A stretch of DNA of 13,297 nt from Pseudomonadota bacterium (GCA_021845555.1 JAJZVS010000059.1:1-13297), one strand, 5' to 3'; positions 6,659-13,272 are shown, numbered from the stretch's first letter. Numbers and translations are program-made. Notes: generated by a model from the sequence alone, not told the origin.

Positions 6659-6871
6659 TCAGCTTCCGGGGTGCGGCGGCGGCAGCGGGTGGTCCGTGGC
6701 CAGGCTGTCGATCCAGGCGTCCACTGCCTCGGCCGACACGGTGCGGCCGGCGGCGGCGTCGACGCGGGCTGCGCCGAGCAATGCGGCCTCGGCCGCGAGG
6801 CGGCGTTGGCGCGCGGCCGAGGTTTCCGGACGGGGCAGCTGAGTGGGGCCGGTTCGGACGGGTGCATGCAT
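6659..6871 (-). CDS. ParD-like antitoxin (70 aa)
   Basis: Cognate antitoxin of the downstream ParE-type toxin, expected to bind the toxin and autoregulate the pair. Residues 41-66 (AGRTVSAEAVDAWIDSLATD, then HPLPPP) match the C-terminal toxin-binding motif of short ParE antitoxins, in which a GRxVSxExVxAWIDSLGTDxxLPPP pattern recurs. The N-terminal half is Arg/Ala-rich with one helix (RQRRLAAEAALLG). A clear ribbon-helix-helix was not recognised. The ATG at 6871 is chosen because the longer open frame upstream encodes nothing family-like. There is no Shine-Dalgarno. The start lies 5 bases after the TAA of the preceding ORF, and a promoter candidate ends within 8 bases of it, so it may be leaderless or translationally coupled. 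Confidence 0.78.
   Translation of the reverse strand: MHAPVRTGPTQLPRPETSAARQRRLAAEAALLGAARVDAAAGRTVSAEAVDAWIDSLATDHPLPPPHPGS
6863..6870. promoter_or_regulatory. TGCATGCA palindrome over the antitoxin start codon
   Basis: A perfect 8-base palindrome overlaps the start of the ParD-like gene. Type II antitoxins commonly bind palindromes near their own promoter, so this is a possible autoregulatory operator. An 8-base palindrome can also arise by chance. Confidence 0.25.
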
Positions 6872-6876
6872 AGGGA

Positions 6877-7209
6877 TTAGTGTAGCCGTCCGGGCGCTTC
6901 GTTGCCAATGGCCAGGATCGGCTTGGGTACCACCGGCCATGCGGGCGCGGCGATACACGCCTTCTCCTGGCCTTGCCGGTAGCGCTTGTGCGTCGTCAGG
7001 AATTCTTCCCGGGCACCCCGAAATATGGTCTCGCGCAAGAACGCAAGGGCGGGCTGCACGACCTCGGCATGGACGTATTCGCTATCGGTACAAAGGTGGC
7101 AAATCTGGACACGCAGCGGATTTGGTATGACATCGTATCGATAGACGTCCGCTTTTCCGGATTTGGCAATCCTACGCTGTCTTGTAGAGTAAAGCTCAAT
7201 CGCGACCAT
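6877..7209 (-). CDS. Hypothetical protein, likely truncated STM4504/CBY_0614 (AbiJ-NTD-like) fragment (110 aa)
   Basis: Residues 5-36 (ELYSTRQRR, then KADVYRYDVIPNPLRVQI) resemble, from memory, the conserved N-terminus of STM4504/CBY_0614 proteins, which carry an AbiJ-type N-terminal domain associated with abortive infection. Those proteins are several hundred residues long; here similarity fades after about residue 37 and the frame stops at 110. It may be an internally deleted or 3'-truncated defence gene. The ATG at 7209 has only a weak ribosome-binding site (ACGGATCTT before it). Base composition is foreign: 57 of 120 bases are G/C in 7081-7200, against two thirds or more in the neighbours. 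The TAA lies 5 bases before the ParD-like start, so it could be cotranscribed with the toxin-antitoxin pair. It begins 21 bases after the nrdA stop. Function, if any, is unknown. Confidence 0.5.
   Translation of the reverse strand: MVAIELYSTRQRRIAKSGKADVYRYDVIPNPLRVQICHLCTDSEYVHAEVVQPALAFLRETIFRGAREEFLTTHKRYRQGQEKACIAAPAWPVVPKPILAIGNEAPGRLH
6879..6908 (-). promoter_or_regulatory. Candidate promoter of the parDE-type operon
   Basis: On the minus strand TTGGCA (6908-6903, 5 of 6 to TTGACA) is followed after 18 bases by TACACT (6884-6879, 4 of 6 to TATAAT). The predicted transcription start falls at about 6872-6873, one or two bases before the antitoxin ATG, giving a leaderless or nearly leaderless mRNA. 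The promoter lies inside the last codons of the upstream 110-codon ORF. It is supported only by consensus match and by the missing Shine-Dalgarno. Confidence 0.42.
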
Positions 7210-7230
7210 GAAGATCCGTATATCCCGACA

Positions 7231-9105
7231 CTACTGACAGGCCAGACACTCCTCATAATCCGCCCCCGTCCCCCCGGCCACAGCCGCCGCGGCCACCAAC
7301 GGCAACGGCCCCACCCCGTCGTTCGCCTCCGCCGTCATCCCGGAGAACGCCGCCGGCCGCACCGCTTTCTCGCTCACCGCATCCGCCCGCTGGATCGACA
7401 GCGAGCGGCAATAGTACAGCGACTTCACCCCGCGCTTCCACGCCATCATGTGGATCTGGTGCAGGTCCCGCTTGTGCACGTTCGCCGGCAGGAACACGTT
7501 CACCGACTGGCTCTGGCAGATATACCCCGCCCGGTCCGCCGCATGCTCGATCACCCAGCGCTGATCGAGTTCGAACGCGGTCTTGTAGACCGCCTTCTCC
7601 TGCTCGGTCAGGAAGTCCAACTTCTGCACGCTGCCCTTGTCGAGCGTGATCGAGGACCAGACCTCCTCGGTGTCCATCCCGCGTTCGGCCAGCAGCTTCT
7701 GCAGATGCCGGTTGCGCACCGTGAAGCTGCCCGACAGCGTCTTCTGCAGGAACACATTGGCCGCGATCGGCTCGATCCCCGGGCTGGAATTGCCCGCGAT
7801 GATGGAGATCGAAGCGGTCGGCGCGATCGAAAGCTTGTGGGAGAACCGCTCCATCACCCCCCATTCCGCCGCATCCGGGCAGGCCCCGCGCTCCTCCGCC
7901 AGCAGCCGGGAGGCTTCGTCCGCCTGTTCGCGGATATGGCGGAACATCCGCTTGTTCCACACCTTCGCGACCACGCTCTCGAACGGCACGTTCTGCGCCT
8001 GCAAGAAAGAGTGGAACCCCATCACGCCGAGGCCCACGGACCGTTCCCGCATCGCCGCGTATTTCGCGCGCTCCATGCCCGGCGGCGCGCGATCGATGAA
8101 ATCCTGCAACACGTTGTCCAGGAACCGCATCACGTCGGGGATGAAATCCTTGTTCCCCTGCCACTCGAACCAGGATTCCAGATTGAGCGAGGACAGGCAG
8201 CACACCGCCGTCCGCTGCATCCCGTGCTGGTCGATCCCCGTGGGCAGGGTGATCTCGCTGCACAGGTTCGACGTCTTCACTTCCAGCCCGGCCAGCTTGT
8301 GATGCTCCGGCCGCGCCCGGTTCACGTGGTCGGAGAAGATCAGATACGGCTCCCCGGTCTCGATCCGCGCCATCAGGATGCGGACCCACAAGGCGCGGGC
8401 CTGGATCGAGCGCACCACCGCGCCGTCCTTGGGCGAGGTCAGCGGCCAGGCCTCGTCGGCCTCCACCGCGCGCATGAAAGCGTCCGGCACCAGGATGCCG
8501 TGGTGCAGGTTGGGCGCCTTGCGGTTCGGATCGCCGCCGGTCGGGCGGCGCATCTCGATGAATTCCTCGATCTCCGGGTGCGAGACCGGCAGATAGACCG
8601 CCGCCGAGCCGCGCCGCAGCGACCCCTGGGAGATCGCCAAGGTCAGGCTGTCCATCACCCGGATGAACGGAATCACGCCGGAGGTCTTGCCGACCGCGCC
8701 GACGCGTTCGCCGATCGAGCGCAAATTGCCCCAGTAGGAGCCGATGCCGCCGCCCTTGGAGGCGAGCCAGACATTCTCGTTCCACAGCCCGACGATGCCT
8801 TCCAGGCTGTCGGTCGCCTCGTTCAGGAAGCAGGAGATCGGCAGGCCGCGCTGGGTGCCGCCGTTCGACAGCACGGGCGTGGCCGGCATGAACCACAGCC
8901 GGCTCATGTAGTCGTAGATGCGCTGGGCGTGCGCCTGGTCGTCCCCGTAGTAGGAGGCGACGCGGGCGAACAGGTCCTGGAACTCCTCCCCCGGCATCAG
9001 GTAGCGGTCGGTCAGGGTGGCACGGCCGAAATCGGTGATCAGCGCGTCGCGCGACCGATCGACATGGACGGCGAAGCGTCCCCGCATCTGCACGGCATCG
9101 AGCAC
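7231..9105 (-). CDS. nrdA: Class Ia ribonucleoside-diphosphate reductase, alpha subunit (624 aa, no ATP cone)
   Basis: Large subunit that reduces ribonucleoside diphosphates to deoxyribonucleotides together with the NrdB radical subunit. The catalytic set is intact: redox cysteines Cys92 (PISCFLNE) and Cys302 (AVCCLSS), the active-site trio Asn280-Cys282-Glu284 (NLCSE), the radical-transfer tyrosines Tyr564-Tyr565 (SLYYC), and the shuttle pair Cys620/Cys623 in the C-terminal ECLACQ. Cys92 corresponds to Cys225 of the E. coli protein, so roughly 130 N-terminal residues including the ATP-cone activity domain are absent. A frame stop at 9142-9144 shows this is not a missed start. The GTG at 9105 is preferred because AGGGGGG lies 7 bases upstream. 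A NrdR-box-like element lies 63 bases upstream of the start. nrdB does not follow; the accessory patch does. Confidence 0.95.
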   Translation of the reverse strand: MLDAVQMRGRFAVHVDRSRDALITDFGRATLTDRYLMPGEEFQDLFARVASYYGDDQAHAQRIYDYMSRLWFMPATPVLSNGGTQRGLPISCFLNEATDSLEGIVGLWNENVWLASKGGGIGSYWGNLRSIGERVGAVGKTSGVIPFIRVMDSLTLAISQGSLRRGSAAVYLPVSHPEIEEFIEMRRPTGGDPNRKAPNLHHGILVPDAFMRAVEADEAWPLTSPKDGAVVRSIQARALWVRILMARIETGEPYLIFSDHVNRARPEHHKLAGLEVKTSNLCSEITLPTGIDQHGMQRTAVCCLSSLNLESWFEWQGNKDFIPDVMRFLDNVLQDFIDRAPPGMERAKYAAMRERSVGLGVMGFHSFLQAQNVPFESVVAKVWNKRMFRHIREQADEASRLLAEERGACPDAAEWGVMERFSHKLSIAPTASISIIAGNSSPGIEPIAANVFLQKTLSGSFTVRNRHLQKLLAERGMDTEEVWSSITLDKGSVQKLDFLTEQEKAVYKTAFELDQRWVIEHAADRAGYICQSQSVNVFLPANVHKRDLHQIHMMAWKRGVKSLYYCRSLSIQRADAVSEKAVRPAAFSGMTAEANDGVGPLPLVAAAAVAGGTGADYEECLACQ

Positions 9106-9167
9106 TGCAAAACCCCCCTGCTTTCCATCCGAGCGACCATGTTACCGGACCGCCCGGAGTCACGGTC

Positions 9168-9183
9168 AATCAATATATAGGTT
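9168..9183. promoter_or_regulatory. NrdR-box-like site upstream of nrdA
   Basis: Read on the minus strand, AACCTATATATTGATT carries the NrdR-box core C-T-A-T-A-T-A-T-W-G. It matches the published-style consensus (acaCwATATaTwGtgt) at the central ten positions and less well at the ends. NrdR represses ribonucleotide reductase genes in most bacteria and usually binds two boxes; only one was seen here. The position, just upstream of nrdA in a 135-base gap, fits. The rest of the gap (9106-9240) holds no gene. Confidence 0.6.
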
Positions 9184-9215
9184 TGCGGACCGGAGCAGAA
9201 CCCCAAATGCGCGGT

Positions 9216-9241
9216 ACCTGTGGCGGGGGCGCCACGCAGGT
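9216..9241 (-). terminator. Bulged 10-bp GC hairpin at the end of the Na/Pi transporter gene
   Basis: ACCTG-TGGCG (9216-9225) pairs with CGCCA (9230-9234) and CAGGT (9237-9241), with a 4-base loop and a 2-base bulge (CG, 9235-9236). It overlaps the first base of the transporter stop codon on the plus-strand numbering (9241) and separates that gene from nrdA. No T run follows, so intrinsic termination is uncertain; it could also protect the mRNA end. Confidence 0.45.
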
Positions 9242-10872
9242 CAGGGTGGGGCGCGCAGCCGGCTGTCCAGCAATTCGCCCTCTGCCTCCAACACCGGCCA
9301 GGCGGCGGCGGCCACCAGATGGCTGTTCACCTGCTTGAGCGCGCGCAGCAGATCGGGCGTCACCGGCTCCGCGCCCGCTGCCGCCGGCGCTGCGGTGGTT
9401 GCGGCCTCAAGCGCCCGGAAGGCGCCTTTTTCGGCCGCCAGCTCGCGCGCGGCGCCGGTGTCGGCGGTCAGGAACACGGAAGCGGCGGTCCGGGTGGTGC
9501 CGGCCAGGCGGCGCAGCAGCCGCGCCGCCGCCGCCCGCTCCGCCTCGGGCAGCGGCAGACCGCGCTTCAGCCGCCGCGCCACCTGGCCCAAAACGCCGCG
9601 ATCGATGGCGTCGCCGGCCGCTTCCAGATTGGCGACAAAGACAATGGTCTGCGACAGGCGCCGGCGATCGGCGGGCGCCAACGCATCCGGGTCCAACGCG
9701 GAGAGAAAGGCGCGGATCGCGGCGTGCAGCCGGTCCAGCACGTCGTCCTGCCGCCGCACCAGGGCGAGCCGGCGGCGATCGGTGCCGCCGAGCGCGGCGG
9801 CGGCCTCGGTCAGCATATGCTCGAGCGCGTCGGCCATCCGCAGCCCCTCCCGCCCGGCCGCCGCCAGCGCCAGCGCGGGCCGCTCCAGCGCCGCGGGGTC
9901 GAGGTAGCGCGGCCGGCCGGGATCCGCGGCCGGGTCGCGGTCGGGCAACAGCCGCCGCAGTAGCGCGGCATAGGGGCCGAGCGCCGGGAGGAACAGGGCC
10001 GCCAGCACCAGGTTGAACCCGGTATGGACATCGGCCACCGCGCGCGCCGTATCGGGCACCAGTCGGCCCAGTGCCGGCCCCAGTCTCTCCAGCGCCACCA
10101 GCCCCACCACGACCCCCACCACCCGAGTGAGCAGATTGCCGATAGGGACCCGCCGCGCCGCGGGATCGTCCCGGCCGCCCGATTCCAGCACCGGGTTGAT
10201 GGCGGTGCCGAGATTGGCGCCGAGGACCATCGCGAAGGCCGCCTCCGGCGGCAGCGCGCCGCGCGCGGCAAAGGTCATCACCGCCAGCACCACCGCGACC
10301 GAGGAATGTGCCGACCAGGCGAGCCCCGCGGCCAGCGCGACATCGAGCAGCGGCTGCGTGGCGAGCACCCGCAGGACCGGCCCCACTCCGCGCAGCGGCG
10401 CCATCGCGGCGACCTGGGATTCGAGCTGGTGCAGGGCCAGCAGCATCAGGCCGAGGCCGATCGCGACCCGCCCCAGGTCGCGCCACCGACTCTCGCCGCC
10501 GCGACGGAACAGGATCAGCCCGGCCAGCAACAGCGCCGGACTGGCCCGCGCGATGTCGAAGGACAGCGCCTGGACGATCAGCGTGGTGCCGACATTCGCG
10601 CCCAGCATGACCGCCAGCGCCGATTCGGTGCCGATCGCGCCGGCGGCGGCGAAGCCGCTGACCATCAGCCCGGTGGCGGTGCTGCTCTGCAACACCGCGG
10701 TGATGCCGATGCCGGCGGCGAAGCCGGCGAGGCGGCGGCGCAGCGCACCGCGCAGGAAACGGCGCAGGTCGGGGCCGAAGGCGCGCTCGATGCCGGTTTG
10801 CACCATGCGCACGCCCCAGAGCAGCAGGGCGACCGCGCCGGCGAGTTCGAGCAGGAGCGCAAACGTGCCCAT
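9241..10872 (-). CDS. Na/Pi-cotransporter family protein with C-terminal PhoU-like domain (543 aa)
   Basis: An inner-membrane protein of the NptA/PNaS family, which couples sodium to phosphate uptake or efflux. The two inverted repeats are visible. The first has TAVLQSSTATGLM (59-70) with QSS at 62-64, followed by MLGANVGTTLIV (89-100). The second has WSAHSSVAVVL (186-196), where His replaces the usual Gln, followed by VLGANLGTAINPV (216-228). Hydrophobic helices fill residues 1-300. Residues 335-535 are a soluble helical region resembling PhoU, which in this family is thought to regulate phosphate handling. The ATG at 10872 fits the family start (LLLELAGAVALLLWGVRMV), although the ribosome-binding site is weak. 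The DUF1326 gene ends 81 bases upstream on the same strand. No Pho box was identified. The transported ion is inferred from the family only. Confidence 0.9.
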   Translation of the reverse strand: MGTFALLLELAGAVALLLWGVRMVQTGIERAFGPDLRRFLRGALRRRLAGFAAGIGITAVLQSSTATGLMVSGFAAAGAIGTESALAVMLGANVGTTLIVQALSFDIARASPALLLAGLILFRRGGESRWRDLGRVAIGLGLMLLALHQLESQVAAMAPLRGVGPVLRVLATQPLLDVALAAGLAWSAHSSVAVVLAVMTFAARGALPPEAAFAMVLGANLGTAINPVLESGGRDDPAARRVPIGNLLTRVVGVVVGLVALERLGPALGRLVPDTARAVADVHTGFNLVLAALFLPALGPYAALLRRLLPDRDPAADPGRPRYLDPAALERPALALAAAGREGLRMADALEHMLTEAAAALGGTDRRRLALVRRQDDVLDRLHAAIRAFLSALDPDALAPADRRRLSQTIVFVANLEAAGDAIDRGVLGQVARRLKRGLPLPEAERAAAARLLRRLAGTTRTAASVFLTADTGAARELAAEKGAFRALEAATTAAPAAAGAEPVTPDLLRALKQVNSHLVAAAAWPVLEAEGELLDSRLRAPP

Positions 10873-10934
10873 CTACCCGAGGATCGGCCCGCCGACGCGG
10901 AGCGGCAAGAGACTCTGGCGGGCGAGGCCAGCCG

Positions 10935-10952
10935 CGCGGCGGTGCCGCCGCG
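10935..10952 (-). terminator. Perfect GC hairpin just after the DUF1326 stop codon
   Basis: CGCGGCGG (10935-10942) and CCGCCGCG (10945-10952) are exact reverse complements around a 2-base centre. The hairpin begins 1 base beyond the DUF1326 stop codon (10954-10956) on the minus strand. There is no T tract, so it is a probable transcript-end structure but not a proven terminator. Confidence 0.4.
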
Positions 10953-10953
10953 A

Positions 10954-11586
10954 TCAGGCGGCGATGCCGGCTTGCGTCTGTTCGACCCTGGCCAACGAAC
11001 TGTGGCCTTCCGCGACGCGGAAGGGGAGGCCGCCGGTACTCTCGATCCGGGCGCTGGCGATCTCCGCCCGCCGGTGCTCGAACCCGTCCGGCATCAGCAC
11101 CTGGATCCGGTGCGGGGCCCCGGTCACCGGGTTGCGGATCGGGCTGGTTTCCGTCGTCAGGATGCCGGGAACGGCAAGCCGCGCGGACCGTCCGTCGAGG
11201 TCGAAGGTGAACGCGATCGGGGCGAACACCGGCTCCAGCATCCGCGAGACGATCACGCTGAAGATGTGGAACAGCGTGCCTTCGTCCGAGTGCTGGCCGG
11301 ACAGGATCGCCAGGAGCGCGTCGCGCTGGCTTGCGTCGGCGCGCGCATCGATGATCGGCTGGACCGCGCCGTTGCCCTCATGCAGCGCGCCGGGAAAGCG
11401 GAAGACGGCGGCGAAGGCGAGGCCATCGAGGGAGATATCGCCGAAATGCCCCCGCGCGATGCGCATCCCGATGACGGCGTCGCAGTCGCCATGGGTGGGC
11501 CGGGCATTGAAGTCGCAGGGGCAGCCGAACGCGCAGTTGCAGTTCTTGAGCCAATCGCCGGCGAGCCGCCATTCGGTCCGTGGCAT
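10954..11586 (-). CDS. DUF1326 domain-containing protein (210 aa)
   Basis: A conserved protein of unknown function. The family hallmark is the N-terminal cysteine cluster: WLKNCNCAFGCPCDF holds Cys16, Cys18, Cys22 and Cys24, with a further Cys at 35, a pattern that suggests metal binding. The body alternates beta strands (LAFAAVFRFPGALHEGNG, PIAFTFDLDGRSARL) and carries a conserved HRIQVLMPDGFEHRRAEI segment. No signal peptide or membrane helix was seen. The ATG at 11586 is strongly supported by GGGAGGA about 7 bases upstream. Length is typical. DUF1326 genes are often next to a DUF2182 membrane protein gene; none is adjacent here, and a Na/Pi-type transporter follows 81 bases downstream. The biochemical role is not known. 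Confidence 0.9.
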   Translation of the reverse strand: MPRTEWRLAGDWLKNCNCAFGCPCDFNARPTHGDCDAVIGMRIARGHFGDISLDGLAFAAVFRFPGALHEGNGAVQPIIDARADASQRDALLAILSGQHSDEGTLFHIFSVIVSRMLEPVFAPIAFTFDLDGRSARLAVPGILTTETSPIRNPVTGAPHRIQVLMPDGFEHRRAEIASARIESTGGLPFRVAEGHSSLARVEQTQAGIAA

Positions 11587-11826
11587 GGTGACGTCCTCCC
11601 GCTTGCCTGGATGTGATCGGACGGGTCGGACGGGGGCGGACGGTCTCTCGGGTCCCGGCGATGCCGGGGTCGCGCGCCGCGTCGGTTCCCGCGAGGCACG
11701 GCACGACCACCGACCGCATCGCCGCCCGGGCGCCGACAGGTCGGTGTAATCACCAAGGATACTTGTTCGGCAATGAGGACGCCTGCGCCCCCGCGCGAGT
11801 CAAGCATTTTCGCCGGGACGCGGCGT
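11587..11826. other. Intergenic region between the GGT-like gene and the DUF1326 gene
   Basis: No gene is supported. It holds the CGGACGG repeats near the DUF1326 start, a locally AT-richer stretch around 11750-11775, and a short CGCCG-N5-CGGCG hairpin at 11811-11825, just beyond the GGT-like stop codon. That hairpin is followed by TTT on the plus strand only, so it is not a clear terminator for the minus-strand gene. A TTGACT stands near 11798-11803 on the minus strand, but no partner -10 was found. Confidence 0.4.
11618..11643. repeat. Three direct copies of CGGACGG upstream of the DUF1326 gene
   Basis: CGGACGG occurs at 11618-11624, 11627-11633 and 11637-11643, with periods of 9 and 10 bases, 32 to 57 bases upstream of the DUF1326 ATG. 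The near-helical spacing would suit a regulator binding one face of the DNA. GC-rich low-complexity sequence is an alternative explanation. Confidence 0.4.
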
Positions 11827-13272
11827 TTATCCCCCGCCCTGGGCCAGCCCGTTGCCGCGCGGATCGGCGGCCCAGCCGCACGAGCCGTTGTCGCCGGGCA
11901 GGTAACGGCCGCAGGCGATCGCGTTCGCGCGGCCGGGATCGGGCACCGGCACCGGCATCGCCTGGCCGGTACGCAGCGTGTTCGCCATCGCCACCGCCGC
12001 CGCCAGCGCGGCCCCGTTCTGCCCGGATCCGGCAACGGCCGCGCGGAAGGCGTGGGTGTTCGGATTCCACGCCATCGCCGCGGCCAGCAAGGGCGGCGGC
12101 ACGCTCGCCGGGGAGGCGGCGAGCAGGAACCCCATCCCGGGCACGATCCGCCCGGTGCCGAACAGATTGTCCATCGTCACCGCGCAGGCGACTGCCCCGC
12201 CGGCGCGATCGAGCGCGAGGAAGGTGGTGGAAGCGGGCAGCGGCGGCAGCGCGCCGGGCGGCGGGGTGCCGGCCAGCAACGCCTGCGCGGAGGTCCCGCC
12301 GCGGCGCCAGGCGGCGGCCACCGCCAGCGCCCGTTCGGCGGCGGCTTGCAGCGCGGTGGGATCGTGGCGCAGCGTCTCGAACGCGGCGGCGGCGGCGAGG
12401 CCGCCATCGGCCGGCGGCGGCAGGAAGGCCACGCGATCGTTGCCGTCCGCCACCACGATCGGCTGCGCCAGGGTGGGCAGCGCGCCGCGCAACGCCGCCG
12501 CCGGGAGCGGCCCGCCGGCCAGCGGCGATTGCTGCGCCAGCGTCTGCGCCAGCCCGCCCTGGTAGAAATCGCCCACCCCGGCCACCCGCATCCGCGCGAG
12601 GGTGGCGGCCAGCGCCGGCTGGCTCAGCAGGTCGCCGACGCGCAACGGCTGACCGTTGCGGGAGAACACGGCGCGCGCCTGCGGATCGGCGAGCAACGGC
12701 GTCGCGACCACGTCCAGGTCGCGCACCAGTGCGGCGGAGGCGGGGGTGCCGAGTCGCGCCAACTCCTCCGCCGGGGCCACCAGGGCGGCGAACGGCAGAT
12801 GGCCGAATTTCGCGTGCAACAGATAAAGGCCGCGCGGCAGCATCGGCAACGCCGCCGGGCGGTCGCCACCGGCCGCGCCGGGCGGCGCGGCGGGGGTGAA
12901 CAGCACCGCCTCCGGCACGCCCTTGTTGGCCCCCTTGGCGCCGGGGGTGAAGGCGAGACAGGCGCCGGAAGCGCCGAGGCCGGCACGCGAGGGCAGCGTC
13001 ACGGACAGCGCGAAGCCCATCGCCACCGCCGCATCCGCCGCGTCCCCACCGGCCGAGAGCACCTGGCGGCCGATCAGCGCCGCGCGCGGTTCATCGGCCA
13101 CCACGGCGCCCTGGAAGCCCTGCACATGGCCGGGCACGCCGGGGGGCGGGGCGGCGGCGCCGAACAGCCCGCCGCCGGAGCAGGCCGAGGTGGCCAGCGC
13201 CAGGCCGAGGGCACTGAGGTGTCGCGCGGCGCGCCGCAGGCGGGACGCCGAACCGGAGAGTCTGCTTGCCAA
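11827..13272 (-). CDS. Gamma-glutamyltransferase-like lipoprotein (481 aa), start uncertain
   Basis: A homologue of gamma-glutamyltranspeptidase, an Ntn-hydrolase that cleaves itself to expose a threonine nucleophile. Residues 1-31 are Arg-rich then hydrophobic and end in ATSAC, a near-lipobox, so export and lipidation at Cys31 are likely. GAVVADEPRAALIGRQVLSAGGDAADAAVAMGFALSV (55-91) is the family's N-terminal block. STTFLALD (348-355) aligns with the TTHYSVVD that begins the small subunit, with Thr349 as the candidate nucleophile; FGTG (371-374) is also conserved. The usual substrate Arg block (YREMAP type) reads EAVLFTPAAP, and the later GSPGGS-type loop reads AGSGQNG. It is shorter than the usual 530-580 residues. 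The TTG at 13272 has AAGGAA about 9 bases upstream, but the frame stays open to the window edge, so the true start may be further out. Confidence 0.78.
   Translation of the reverse strand: MASRLSGSASRLRRAARHLSALGLALATSACSGGGLFGAAAPPPGVPGHVQGFQGAVVADEPRAALIGRQVLSAGGDAADAAVAMGFALSVTLPSRAGLGASGACLAFTPGAKGANKGVPEAVLFTPAAPPGAAGGDRPAALPMLPRGLYLLHAKFGHLPFAALVAPAEELARLGTPASAALVRDLDVVATPLLADPQARAVFSRNGQPLRVGDLLSQPALAATLARMRVAGVGDFYQGGLAQTLAQQSPLAGGPLPAAALRGALPTLAQPIVVADGNDRVAFLPPPADGGLAAAAAFETLRHDPTALQAAAERALAVAAAWRRGGTSAQALLAGTPPPGALPPLPASTTFLALDRAGGAVACAVTMDNLFGTGRIVPGMGFLLAASPASVPPPLLAAAMAWNPNTHAFRAAVAGSGQNGAALAAAVAMANTLRTGQAMPVPVPDPGRANAIACGRYLPGDNGSCGWAADPRGNGLAQGGG

Noticed and set aside
5885..7230. 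Attachment-site or IS direct repeats bounding the accessory patch
   Set aside because: Compared by eye, the two edges share no convincing direct or inverted repeat, and no integrase or transposase fragment was recognised.
6973..9180. 735-codon open frame on the plus strand opposite nrdA
   Set aside because: nrdA on the minus strand has all catalytic residues; the plus frame is a composition shadow rich in His, Arg and Gln.
10013..11749. Long plus-strand frames opposite the Na/Pi transporter and DUF1326 genes
   Set aside because: They overlap genes with clear family motifs, and their translations show only low-complexity Arg/Ala/Pro sequence.
11790..11826. TTGACT and a CGCCG-N5-CGGCG stem downstream of the GGT-like gene as promoter and terminator
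   Set aside because: No -10 partner at a proper distance, and no T run on the coding strand after the stem.
11613..12899. 428-codon plus-strand frame opposite the GGT-like gene
   Set aside because: Arg/Pro/Ala low complexity with no recognisable domain; the minus strand carries a coherent lipoprotein signal and GGT motifs.
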